Part shown: positions 1 through 10,641 of the stretch, in pieces | Layout: every line of letters begins with the position of its first letter | Position numbering within the stretch: the stretch's first letter is position 1 | Origin: Acidimicrobiaceae bacterium | GTDB lineage: Bacteria > Actinomycetota > Acidimicrobiia > Acidimicrobiales > RAAP-2 | DNA length: 52,470 nt | Reading direction: 5' to 3' | Assembly (NCBI GenBank): GCA_027451285.1 | Contig: DAIDJP010000042.1 | Coordinates: 1-52,470 of the forward strand | Notes under the pieces: model-generated | The model's database searches: none | The model's input: only the letters and a program-made list of their open reading frames with translations | Told to the model about the DNA's origin: nothing | Made by a program: the position numbers and the translations under genes

Positions 1-525
1 CGCGACGTACTCCTTCAAGATGTCGTTCTGGATCGTCCCGCGCAACTGGTGTCCGGCGACCCCCTGGTCCTCGCCGACGAGCTGGTAGAGCAGCAGGAGC
101 GTCGAGGCCGTCGCGTTGATGGTCATCGACGTGGTCACCTCATCGAGCGGCAGGTCGGCCAGGAGCAGGCGCATGTCGTCGATCGAAGAGATCGCCACGC
201 CCACCTTGCCAACTTCGCCCTCGGCCCGCGGATGATCGGCGTCGAATCCCATCTGCGTCGGCAGGTCGAAGGCGCACGACAGTCCTGTCTGGCCCGCGCC
301 GAGGAGGAACTTGAAGCGCTGGTTGGTGGCCTCGGCCGTGCCGAATCCCGCGTACTGGCGCATCGTCCAGAGGCGGCCGCGATACATCGTGGGATGCACT
401 CCCCGGGTGAAGGGATAGCGTCCCGGCTCCCCGAGGGCGCTGGCCTCGTCGAAGCCCGCGAGGTCACCGGGTCCGTAGACCGAATGGATCTCGATACCCG
501 AATCAGTCACCCGTTCCTCAGCCAT
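1..525 (-). CDS. mutA: Methylmalonyl-CoA mutase, large (catalytic) subunit, N-terminal part (runs off the left edge)
   Basis: Open frame from an ATG at 525 to the window edge (175 codons, no stop). It shows the substrate-binding start of the mutase TIM barrel: [15 protein letters not shown], then [35 protein letters not shown] and TSMTINATA, ending near [11 protein letters not shown]. The enzyme interconverts methylmalonyl-CoA and succinyl-CoA using adenosylcobalamin. [13 protein letters not shown] matches methylmalonyl-CoA mutases of the separate-large-subunit (archaeal-like) type, whereas ethylmalonyl-CoA mutase MeaA has RTYSGHSTAEASN, so I prefer mutA over meaA. The cobalamin-binding domain is outside the window or on another gene. 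The start is supported by TAAATT six nt upstream. Cobalamin adenosyltransferase, its cofactor supplier, lies 4 kb away. Confidence 0.9.
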   Translation of the reverse strand, partial: MAEERVTDSGIEIHSVYGPGDLAGFDEASALGEPGRYPFTRGVHPTMYRGRLWTMRQYAGFGTAEATNQRFKFLLGAGQTGLSCAFDLPTQMGFDADHPRAEGEVGKVGVAISSIDDMRLLLADLPLDEVTTSMTINATASTLLLLYQLVGEDQGVAGHQLRGTIQNDILKEYVA

Positions 526-531
526 CACGCC

Positions 532-537
532 AATTTA
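532..537 (-). promoter_or_regulatory. -10 element, leaderless promoter of the mutase gene
   Basis: TAAATT on the minus strand lies 6 nt before the ATG at 525. This spacing puts the transcription start at or next to the start codon, as for many genes in this window. Confidence 0.5.
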
Positions 538-583
538 GGCTCTTCGTCACCCCAGCATCACCGGGACCTGTGACGCCAGCGAC

Positions 584-589
584 CACAAT
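584..589 (+). promoter_or_regulatory. Possible -10 element for the RDD-domain gene
   Basis: CACAAT, 6 nt before the ATG at 596, keeps the two most conserved -10 positions (A2, T6). Weaker than the TAnnnT examples. Confidence 0.3.
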
Positions 590-595
590 GGTCAG

Positions 596-1114
596 ATGAA
601 CTGTGCCCAGTGCGGAAGCGAGGTCAACGGCGCCTTCTGCCCCGTCTGCGGAACCCCCGTCGCCGCGCCGACGAGCGCGGTCACCCTCTCGGGCTGGTGG
701 CGTCGGGTCGGGGCGACCATGGTCGACAACCTGCTCTTGTTCATCCCCTCGTCGATCGCCTTCCTGCTCGTCGCGGCAGTCGCGGGTCGTTACGTCGGCG
801 CCCTGGCCGCGCTGGCGGTCCAGGGGGCCTACATGGTTCGCTTCCTCGCCTCGGTAAGGGGCCAGACCATCGGCAATCGCGTGGTCGACACGGCGGTGCG
901 CGACGCGCTGACCGGCGCGGCGATCACGAGCAGCCAGGCGCTACGCCGCTGGGGGTTCATCGCGATCTACAGCGTGCTCGACGTCACCCTGCCGACGTCC
1001 TACGCGGCGATCCCCACCGTGTTCGCCCTCATCGACTGCCTGTTCCCGCTCTTTGACGCGCGCAAGCAGACCCTGCACGACAAGTTCGCCGGCACGCTGG
1101 TGGTGAGGGTCTAG
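596..1114 (+). CDS. RDD-family membrane protein with N-terminal zinc ribbon
   Basis: 172 aa. The N-terminus has two CxxC knuckles (C3/C6 and C15/C18, the second as FCPVCG), a typical zinc-ribbon layout. A Pro/Ala linker leads into an RDD domain starting near residue 33 (SGWWRRVGATMVDNLLL, with the conserved Arg and Asp), followed by hydrophobic segments at about 46-66 and 70-87 and a C-terminal pair at about 118-145. The motif GQTIGNRVVDTAVRD is typical of RDD proteins. Function is unknown; some RDD proteins are linked to ion transport, and the ribbon fusion is common in actinobacteria. It converges on the moeB-like gene with a 4-nt overlap of stop codons. Confidence 0.8.
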   Translation: MNCAQCGSEVNGAFCPVCGTPVAAPTSAVTLSGWWRRVGATMVDNLLLFIPSSIAFLLVAAVAGRYVGALAALAVQGAYMVRFLASVRGQTIGNRVVDTAVRDALTGAAITSSQALRRWGFIAIYSVLDVTLPTSYAAIPTVFALIDCLFPLFDARKQTLHDKFAGTLVVRV

Positions 1115-2277
1115 GCCCCGACCACCACGTGGGGCATGCAGAGGTCGTCGTACTCGGCGATCTGAATCGGACCCGCGTTCTCGCCACAGGCCGGGCAGTT
1201 GGGGTCACGGCGCACGCGGAAGGTGCGAAAGCTCTCGTCCATCGAGTCATAGGTCAGCAGCCGCCCGATCAGGGGGTCGCCGAGGCCGAGGATTAGCTTG
1301 ATCGTCTCGATCGCCTGGATCGATCCGATGATGCCCGGCAGCACGCCGAGCACGCCGGCCTCCGCGCAGCTTGGCGCCAGCTCGGCCGGCGGCGGCTCGG
1401 GGATCATGCAGCGATAGCACGGACCCACGTAGGGACTGAAGATCGTCGCCTGGCCCTCGAAGCGGAAGATCGACCCGTGAACGACCGGAATGTTCTTCAG
1501 CAGTGCCGCGTCGTTGACCAGGTAGCGCGTCGGGAAGTTGTCGGTGCCGTCGACGATGACGTCGTAACCGTCGATGATCTCGAGGATGTTGTCCGCGCCC
1601 AGACGCACGTCGTAGGTGTTGACCTTCAAGTCGGGGTTGATCGCGGTCAGGGTCGCCTTGGCGCTGTCGACTTTGCGCATGCCGATGCGGTCCATGTTGT
1701 GCAGCACCTGGCGCTGCAGGTTCGACGCGTCGACCACGTCCATGTCGATGATGCCGATGGTGCCCACGCCGGCCGCGGCCAGGTAGAGCCCGGCGGGCGA
1801 GCCGAGTCCGCCGGCCCCCAGGAGGAGGACCTTGGCGTCGAGCAGTTTCATCTGGCCCTCGTCGCCCACCTCGGGCAGCAGGAGGTGGCGCTGGTAGCGG
1901 TTGCGCTGATCGGCGGTCAAGGCTCGCGGCGTCGACCAGGGCAGGCCCTCGTCCTTCCACTTGTTGAAGCCGCCGATGACCGAGACCACGTTCGTGTAAC
2001 CGAGCTCTTGGAGCGTGCGCGCCGCGAAGGCCGAACGGACCCCGCCCGCGCAGTAGACGGCGACGGAGGCGTCCTTGTCGAGCAGACGCGCCTCGACGGA
2101 GAACTCGAGCTGGCCGCGCGGGATGTGCACCGCGCCGGGAACCGCGCCCTGCTCGTACTCGTCGGGTTCGCGCACGTCGAGGATGCGGTAGTTCTCGAGG
2201 TTCGCGGCCACGTCGTGGGGGTCGATTTCGCGAATCTCGGCCTTGGCGGCGTTCAGTAGTTCTCGGGGCGTGGCCAA
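1111..2277 (-). CDS. moeB: Rhodanese-ThiF/MoeB fusion, sulfur-carrier adenylyltransferase/sulfurtransferase
   Basis: 388 aa from a TTG at 2277. I chose it because AAGGAGGA lies 4 nt upstream and the family sequence begins right after; an ATG at 2409 would add 44 unrelated residues. Residues ~15-115 form a rhodanese domain with the active-site loop CAGGVRS (Cys76). Residues ~125-388 form an E1-like ThiF/MoeB domain: RYQRHLLLPEVGDEGQ, the nucleotide-binding GAGGLGSPAG, conserved APSCAEAGV, and zinc knuckles CYRC and CPAC. The family adenylates and thiolates MoaD/ThiS/CysO-type C-termini for molybdopterin, thiamine or cysteine synthesis. The domain order is the reverse of actinobacterial MoeZ (ThiF first, rhodanese last). 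No MoaD/MoaE gene is nearby, so the partner is unknown. Confidence 0.85.
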   Translation of the reverse strand: MATPRELLNAAKAEIREIDPHDVAANLENYRILDVREPDEYEQGAVPGAVHIPRGQLEFSVEARLLDKDASVAVYCAGGVRSAFAARTLQELGYTNVVSVIGGFNKWKDEGLPWSTPRALTADQRNRYQRHLLLPEVGDEGQMKLLDAKVLLLGAGGLGSPAGLYLAAAGVGTIGIIDMDVVDASNLQRQVLHNMDRIGMRKVDSAKATLTAINPDLKVNTYDVRLGADNILEIIDGYDVIVDGTDNFPTRYLVNDAALLKNIPVVHGSIFRFEGQATIFSPYVGPCYRCMIPEPPPAELAPSCAEAGVLGVLPGIIGSIQAIETIKLILGLGDPLIGRLLTYDSMDESFRTFRVRRDPNCPACGENAGPIQIAEYDDLCMPHVVVGA

Positions 2278-2300
2278 CGTTCCTCCTTCTCGGTGGGCAA

Positions 2301-2306
2301 ATCCTA
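2301..2306 (-). promoter_or_regulatory. -10 element for the rhodanese-MoeB gene
   Basis: TAGGAT on the minus strand, 23 nt before the TTG at 2277. It gives a short leader that carries the AAGGAGGA ribosome-binding site, unlike the leaderless genes nearby. Confidence 0.4.
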
Positions 2307-2315
2307 CCGGTCCAC

Positions 2316-2345
2316 TTAACAATTGGTTCGCCCGCCTGCTAGACC
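2316..2345 (+). promoter_or_regulatory. Promoter of the nitroreductase gene
   Basis: TTAACA (2316-2321), an 18-nt spacer and TAGACC (2340-2345), then 6 nt to the GTG at 2352. The last -10 base is C instead of T. It would give a leaderless transcript and overlaps the divergent promoter region of the MoeB gene. Confidence 0.4.
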
Positions 2346-2351
2346 CGACGC

Positions 2352-2984
2352 GTGCACGTGCGAGACCTCCTGGCGCGTCGGCGGATGGTGCGATCCTTCG
2401 ACGGAACACCTGTCGACCTGGACTGGCTCGACGACTGCTGCGCCGACGCCCTGTGGGTGCCGACCGCGGGCAACAGCGCGGGCGTGCGCATGTACACGCT
2501 GGGCCGCGAGCACGTGATCGACTATCTCGATGTCGCCACCGACGCGGCCTGGCGCGAGGGCTCTGCCCGCTACGCGGGCGTCTCGCGCGCGGGCGCGGTG
2601 GTGCTGGTGACGACCCGGCCCCAGGACTACCTCGCGCGCTACGCCGAGCCCGACAAGGCCCGCTCGGGCCTCGCCCAACGCGATGCGTGGACCGTCCCCT
2701 ACTGGACGAGCGACGCGGCCATGGCGACGATGGCCCTCCTCTTGCTGATCGAGGAGGCGGGACTCCAGGCCGCGCTGTGGGGAAACTTCCGCCACGAGCG
2801 CGAGGTGCTCGACTGGGCGGGCGTCGTGGACGAAGAGCTCGTGGCCACGGTGCTAGTCGGTCGCAGCGACGGACGCGACCAGCCGTCGACCTCGCGAGGG
2901 CGCGACGTTCCCACGCGGGCGCAGCGGGTGCGGCGCGTGCCTAGCGCGACGACTCGTCCGCGACCGCCTCGAGCAGGTGAATGA
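2352..2984 (+). CDS. Nitroreductase-family FMN oxidoreductase
   Basis: 210 aa from a GTG. The N-terminus (RRRMVRSFDGTPVD) is the usual FMN-phosphate-binding start of the nitroreductase fold, followed by ADALWVPTAGNSAGVRMY, where family members have a P-S/T-A-G-N segment. The middle helix MATMALLLLIEEAGLQAALWG is the typical core helix, and NFRHEREVL matches the later FMN/NAD(P)H region. These enzymes reduce nitro compounds, quinones or flavins; the substrate cannot be inferred. The last ~15 residues are Arg/Pro-rich and overlap the convergent pepA by 44 nt, so the C-terminus may be non-conserved read-through. Confidence 0.75.
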   Translation: MHVRDLLARRRMVRSFDGTPVDLDWLDDCCADALWVPTAGNSAGVRMYTLGREHVIDYLDVATDAAWREGSARYAGVSRAGAVVLVTTRPQDYLARYAEPDKARSGLAQRDAWTVPYWTSDAAMATMALLLLIEEAGLQAALWGNFRHEREVLDWAGVVDEELVATVLVGRSDGRDQPSTSRGRDVPTRAQRVRRVPSATTRPRPPRAGE

Positions 2985-4440
2985 GCGTTCGCGCACCGAA
3001 GGCTGTCGCGCCCTTGGTGGTGTAGCCCTTCGTCGACTCCGCACGCGCCGGCCCGACGACGTCGAGGTGCACCCAGGGAACGCCCGCGGTGAATCTCTCG
3101 AGGAAGAGGGCGGCGACGACCGAGCCCGCCTGGCCGGCCTTGCCGATGTTGGCCAGGTCCGCCACGTAGCTTTCTAGCTGGCTGCGGTACGAGTCGGTCA
3201 GCGGCATTCGCCAGAAGGGCTCGCCGCTGCGCGCGCTCGCCGAGGAGAGGTAGCGCGCCAGCTCGTCGGTGGTCGCGTACATCGCCCCCACGTCATTGCC
3301 CAGAGCCACGCGCTGGGCCCCGGTCAGGGTCGCGATGTCGATGATCGCGTCGGGCTCGACCTCGACCGCCAGGCTGAGTCCGTCGGCCAGCAGGAGGCGC
3401 CCTTCGGCGTCGGTGTTGAGCACTTCGACCGTGAGGCCGTTACGGATCGTCACCACGTCGCCGGGCTTGATCGAGTTGTCGCCCACCACGTTCTCGGCCA
3501 TGGGCGCGATCGCGGTCACGCGAACGCGAAGGCCCAGGCTCGCTACGGCCGCCACGGTCGCCATCACGACGGCCGCGCCGGTCATGTCGGTCTTCATGAG
3601 GTGCATGTCGGTCGCCGGCTTCAGGCTGAGTCCCCCCGAGTCGAAGGTCACGCCCTTGCCCACGAGGGCCACGTGGGGCATCGTCGCGCCAGGTTCGGGA
3701 TCGTAGGTCGCAAAGACCAGACGCACCGGGTGGATCGAGCCCTGACCGACTCCCACCACGCCGCCGCAGCGTTCGGCGGCCACGTCGTCCTCGTTCCACA
3801 CCCGTGTCGTGACGTGGCTGACGTCGAGGCGCTCGATGACGGCGCGCGCGAGGTCGCGCGGCGTCATGGCGTTGGCCGGGGTGTTGATGAGCTGCTTGGC
3901 CCAGTTGACCGCATCGGCCACGACCGCGGCGCGCGCCAGTCCCCGATCCACCGCGTCGTGAGCGTCCACGCTCGGCAGCGGCGCGCCCACGGGCACGACC
4001 GCGAAGATGGCCTCTGAGTCGTCGAGGTAACGATACGAGGCGAGCAGCGCGCCCTCCACGAGCGCCTGGGCCACCTCGTCGGGATGCTCGACTCCATCGG
4101 TCGGCAAGAAGAAGGCCACGTCGACCTCGCCCGCGGCCCCAACGGCCGCCGCTCCGGCGCGCCGGTACGACTCCAGGTCGTTCAAGGTGGCGCCCACGAC
4201 GGCGAGCACCACCATCGGTCCCTCGAGGCTGCGCAAGACGACCGTCGTGCCCGCCGCCTCCGTCAGACCGTGCGCGCTGCACCACTCGCTCGAGAGCGTC
4301 GGCGACAGACCCGCGGCGGGCAGGGCCGCCACGACGGCCTCGGACACGAAGGCGCCGTCGCCGTCGACGAGCACCGGCACGGCGATCGCCGCGAAAGCGC
4401 GACCCTCATCGGGCCGTACGAGTCGGGCGTGTCGGGTCAT
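2941..4440 (-). CDS. pepA: Leucyl aminopeptidase (M17 family)
   Basis: 499 aa, the usual length. The catalytic half carries the metal-binding segment GKGVTFDSGGLSLKP and the M17 signature NTDAEGRL (residues 342-349). The preceding NWAKQLINTPANAMTPRDLA marks the start of the catalytic domain after a variable N-terminal domain (~1-170). It removes N-terminal residues from peptides with two metal ions in the cytoplasm. The ATG at 4440 has AAGGAGAGGTC just upstream, within the 13-nt gap after the cobalamin adenosyltransferase stop, so the two genes form an operon. It overlaps the end of the convergent nitroreductase gene. Confidence 0.95.
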   Translation of the reverse strand: MTRHARLVRPDEGRAFAAIAVPVLVDGDGAFVSEAVVAALPAAGLSPTLSSEWCSAHGLTEAAGTTVVLRSLEGPMVVLAVVGATLNDLESYRRAGAAAVGAAGEVDVAFFLPTDGVEHPDEVAQALVEGALLASYRYLDDSEAIFAVVPVGAPLPSVDAHDAVDRGLARAAVVADAVNWAKQLINTPANAMTPRDLARAVIERLDVSHVTTRVWNEDDVAAERCGGVVGVGQGSIHPVRLVFATYDPEPGATMPHVALVGKGVTFDSGGLSLKPATDMHLMKTDMTGAAVVMATVAAVASLGLRVRVTAIAPMAENVVGDNSIKPGDVVTIRNGLTVEVLNTDAEGRLLLADGLSLAVEVEPDAIIDIATLTGAQRVALGNDVGAMYATTDELARYLSSASARSGEPFWRMPLTDSYRSQLESYVADLANIGKAGQAGSVVAALFLERFTAGVPWVHLDVVGPARAESTKGYTTKGATAFGARTLIHLLEAVADESSR

Positions 4441-4453
4441 GACCTCTCCTTGG

Positions 4454-4993
4454 TTAGCGGAATCGGGCGGTGCGGTGCTCGGGTCCCTCGACCCAGCGCG
4501 CCATCGTCCAGGCGAGGTCGCTGAGGCGATTCAGGTACGCGATCACGAAGGAGCCCTCGATCGGGTGGCCGACCGCCAGTCGTTCCGCGCGACGGATCAC
4601 CGTTCGGGCGACGTCGAGGGCCGCGGAGAGCTGGGTCTCGCCCGGCACCACGAACTCGTCGGGCATCTCGATATCGGCCGAGAGCTCGTCGATCAGCTCC
4701 TCGAGTCGCGTGATCATCGCCGCCGTCACGCGGGTCGAACCGTCGATCAACTTGCGACGATTCTCTTCGAGCGTGGCCACCTCGGCCATCAGCACCCACA
4801 GGTCGCGCTCGAGTGACACCAGCAGGTCGTTGATCCGACTCGCCGGCTCACTGAGCGAGCGCGCCCAGCCGAGGGCCGCCTGCGCCTCGTCGACCGCGCC
4901 GTTGATCTCGATCGGGGCCGAGGTCTTCGCCACGCGCCCGCCGAAGAAGAGACCGGTCATGCCCTTGTCGCCGCCGCGCGTGTAGATCTTCAC
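4454..4993 (-). CDS. Cob(I)alamin adenosyltransferase, PduO/MMAB type
   Basis: 179 aa from a GTG at 4993. The frame stays open far upstream, but that stretch is antisense to metH; KIYTRGGDKGMTGL is the family's N-terminal ATP-binding loop. Other signatures are NGAVDEAQAALG, the helical core, VIRRAER (~residue 140) and YLNRLSDLAW. It transfers the adenosyl group of ATP to Co(I) cobalamin, making the cofactor needed by methylmalonyl-CoA mutase, whose gene begins 4 kb away. TACGCT six nt upstream supports a leaderless start. It is followed by pepA after 13 nt and is divergent from metH (48 nt between starts). Confidence 0.93.
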   Translation of the reverse strand: MKIYTRGGDKGMTGLFFGGRVAKTSAPIEINGAVDEAQAALGWARSLSEPASRINDLLVSLERDLWVLMAEVATLEENRRKLIDGSTRVTAAMITRLEELIDELSADIEMPDEFVVPGETQLSAALDVARTVIRRAERLAVGHPIEGSFVIAYLNRLSDLAWTMARWVEGPEHRTARFR

Positions 4994-4999
4994 GCCCTC

Positions 5000-5005
5000 A
5001 GCGTA
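5000..5005 (-). promoter_or_regulatory. -10 element, leaderless promoter of the cobalamin adenosyltransferase-pepA operon
   Basis: TACGCT on the minus strand, 6 nt before the GTG at 4993. It fixes the start within a frame that stays open much further upstream. Confidence 0.5.
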
Positions 5006-5041
5006 GTAACTGGGTACGCGACCGCATAGCCTGATGAGGCA

Positions 5042-8539
<3,498 letters not shown>

Positions 8540-8589
8540 CTTCCGATAAGAATCAGCGGGGTCGACCACCGCGGCTGAAGCCGCCTCTC

Positions 8590-8595
8590 TAGTGT
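8590..8595 (+). promoter_or_regulatory. -10 element, leaderless promoter of the Tat-exported protein gene
   Basis: TAGTGT, 6 nt before the GTG at 8602. Confidence 0.45.
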
Positions 8596-8601
8596 GGCGC
8601 C

Positions 8602-10140
8602 GTGCACTTCTCCCCCACGCGTCGCGCACTACTCCAGGGACTTGGCGCCACCACCCTCGCGGCCCTCGTTGAAGGTCGCGCCGGCGCGGCTTCACTCGCC
8701 CCCCTGCGCCTGCCGGCGGTGGCGACCGCGAGCTGGGTCGCCGTGGAGAACGCGCGCCCGGGCGACGGCACCTGGCTCTCCGGTGACGGCGCGCCGGCCG
8801 GCACGCTCGAGGCCTACGCCGACACTCCGAGTCTCGCTCTGGGAGAAACCCTCTCGGTCTTCGTCTCGAGCACCACGGCGCGACTGACGGCCAAGGTCTA
8901 TCGCGTGGGCTTCTATCAGGGGCTCGGTGCGCGCCTCGTCGAGACGATTAACGACATCGCCGCCCACGTTCGCGCGGTGCCCGCACCCGACGCGCTGGGC
9001 ACCGTCGACTGCGACTGGCCGGTGACGTTCCGCCTCAACCTCGACGCGCGATACCTGCCGGGCCAGTACCTCATCAGACTGGAGAATTCGGCGGGCCGGT
9101 TCCGCTTCGTGCCCTTCCTCGTGCGTGACGACGCCTCGACGGCGACCTTCCTCTATCTCAGCGCAGTCACGACGTGGCAGGCCTACAACACCTGGGGCGG
9201 ATTCAGCCTGTATCGCCAGAGCGACGTGACCGGCGACACCATCATCTCCAATGCCAACCGGGCCGTGCGCGTCTCCTTCAACCGCCCCTACGCGCGATCC
9301 TTCGCCAACGGCGCGGCGGACTTCATCGGCAACGAGTTTCCCCTGCTCTTCCTCGCCGAAAGCCTGGGATTGGACCTCGCCTACTGGACGGATCTCGACC
9401 TGCACGAGAGCGGGCCCGAGGTCACCCAGCACCGTGCGGTGCTCTCACTCGGCCACGACGAGTACTACTCGGGCCCGATGCGCGACGCGCTGGTGGGGGC
9501 CGTGGCGAACGGGGTCAACGTCGCCTTCTTCGGTGCCAACTTCATCTTCCGCAAGGTCCGCTTCGAACCGTCGGTGAACGGGGCGCTACGTCTGATGGTC
9601 AACTACCGTTCGACCGCCGACCCGATCACGGCCACCGACCCGTCGCTCGCCACCGTCAACTGGGCGTCGTACCCCGCCGACGCGCCCTCGAGCACCTTCT
9701 CAGGCTCGTCCTACGGCGGCGCCCAGGGCGTTGGCTCACTGAACGTGTCCGACGCCGCGACGTGGTTCTGGCGCGGCAGCGGCGTGGGGGACGCGACGGT
9801 CCTCGCCGGCGCGCTCGGCGGCGAGTTCAACCGGTTCAACCCCTTCGAGCCGAACCCGTCCAGCGTGCAGATCTTCGCCCACTCGATGGTGGGTGGAGGA
9901 ACGAGCGACGTCACCTACAGCGCCGAGCCGGGGCGCGGGGGCGTCTGGTGCTCGGGTACCGGTCAGTGGGTCTTTCACCTGTCGAACGCGCCGCGCCTGG
10001 GCGGGCACTGGGTGCCCAACGCGATGCCCGCCACCGCGGCGCTGCGCACCGCGACGCAGAACCTGCTGGCCCTCTTCGCCGAGGGACCCGCGGGCGACAG
10101 CGCCCCGTCGAGGGACAACACCGCCCTCTTCTACGGTTGA
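8602..10140 (+). CDS. Tat-exported protein with N,N-dimethylformamidase large-subunit-like domain
   Basis: 512 aa. The N-terminus has a twin-arginine signal (TRRALLQGLGATTLAALVEG, cleavage near residue 28-30), so it is exported folded. The rest resembles the C-terminal domain of the large subunit of N,N-dimethylformamidase: TTWQAYNTWGGFSLY (~residue 192), LGHDEYYSGPMRDAL (~285), GANFIFRKVRFEP (~312) and a late GRGGVWCSGTGQW. An N-terminal beta domain (~40-170) precedes it. True dimethylformamidase is a cytoplasmic two-subunit iron enzyme. Here there is no small-subunit gene and there is a Tat signal, so the activity is probably different. The gene converges on the small secreted-protein gene with 1 nt between them. 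Confidence 0.75.
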   Translation: MHFSPTRRALLQGLGATTLAALVEGRAGAASLAPLRLPAVATASWVAVENARPGDGTWLSGDGAPAGTLEAYADTPSLALGETLSVFVSSTTARLTAKVYRVGFYQGLGARLVETINDIAAHVRAVPAPDALGTVDCDWPVTFRLNLDARYLPGQYLIRLENSAGRFRFVPFLVRDDASTATFLYLSAVTTWQAYNTWGGFSLYRQSDVTGDTIISNANRAVRVSFNRPYARSFANGAADFIGNEFPLLFLAESLGLDLAYWTDLDLHESGPEVTQHRAVLSLGHDEYYSGPMRDALVGAVANGVNVAFFGANFIFRKVRFEPSVNGALRLMVNYRSTADPITATDPSLATVNWASYPADAPSSTFSGSSYGGAQGVGSLNVSDAATWFWRGSGVGDATVLAGALGGEFNRFNPFEPNPSSVQIFAHSMVGGGTSDVTYSAEPGRGGVWCSGTGQWVFHLSNAPRLGGHWVPNAMPATAALRTATQNLLALFAEGPAGDSAPSRDNTALFYG

Positions 10141-10141
10141 C

Positions 10142-10576
10142 TCAGTAGAGGCTCGTCACGCAGGCCATGGTGGCCGAGATGAACCCCTTCCACCCCTTGG
10201 TCCACTGGGCGCGGTGAGCGACCAGGTACGCGCCCAGGGCCTTGGCGGAGGTCGCGTTGGCCCCGGCCTTGACGTACTGCACCAAGTCGCCCATCAAAGT
10301 CCTCGTCGCGGCGTTGGGGGCCTGGGACGCGAGCTTTTGAAAGAATGGCAGGTACTGCTTGGACCACGCGCGATAGGCCGTGTAGTTCTTCGCCGCGGGC
10401 GGGCTCTTCGGGTGAAACGTGGTCAGCGTCTTGCAGAACGGACTCATCGCGGCCGACTGGGTGGACGACGCGCTGGCCGCTCCGGCCCCGGCGGCGACGC
10501 TGAAGGCCGCTGCGGCGAGCATTGCTGCAGCGAGCCTGCGGGCTCGCATCGCGAGCGACGTATTGGACACTCCCAT
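10142..10576 (-). CDS. Small secreted protein of unknown function
   Basis: 144 aa. The ATG at 10576 has a strong ribosome-binding site (GGGGAGGTG, 5 nt spacing). Residues ~1-36 form a Sec signal peptide (basic MRARR, then an alanine-rich core ending AGAASA). The mature part is ~108 aa, mostly helical, Lys/Ala-rich, with two cysteines (one near its N-terminus in SPFCKTL, one near the end in TMACVTSLY) that could form a disulfide. No family recognised. It lies 65 nt downstream of lipBA on the same strand, but its own strong RBS suggests separate expression. Confidence 0.7.
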   Translation of the reverse strand: MGVSNTSLAMRARRLAAAMLAAAAFSVAAGAGAASASSTQSAAMSPFCKTLTTFHPKSPPAAKNYTAYRAWSKQYLPFFQKLASQAPNAATRTLMGDLVQYVKAGANATSAKALGAYLVAHRAQWTKGWKGFISATMACVTSLY

Positions 10577-10641
10577 GACTACACCTCCCCCCGCAGACGC
10601 GGCGTAATCATCGTAAGACGTGCGGCGCCGGCGCTGGACTT

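Noticed and set aside
1..525. Ethylmalonyl-CoA mutase (meaA) as the left-edge gene
   Set aside because: The segment [13 protein letters not shown] matches methylmalonyl-CoA mutases; MeaA has RTYSGHSTAEASN.
49..573. Plus-strand open frame at the left edge
   Set aside because: Shadow of the methylmalonyl-CoA mutase gene, which is open in the opposite direction with clear motifs.
4994..5041. Cobalamin riboswitch before metH (also looked for before the Ni/Co transporter)
   Set aside because: The gaps (48 and 38 nt) are too short and no B12-box-like sequence was seen.
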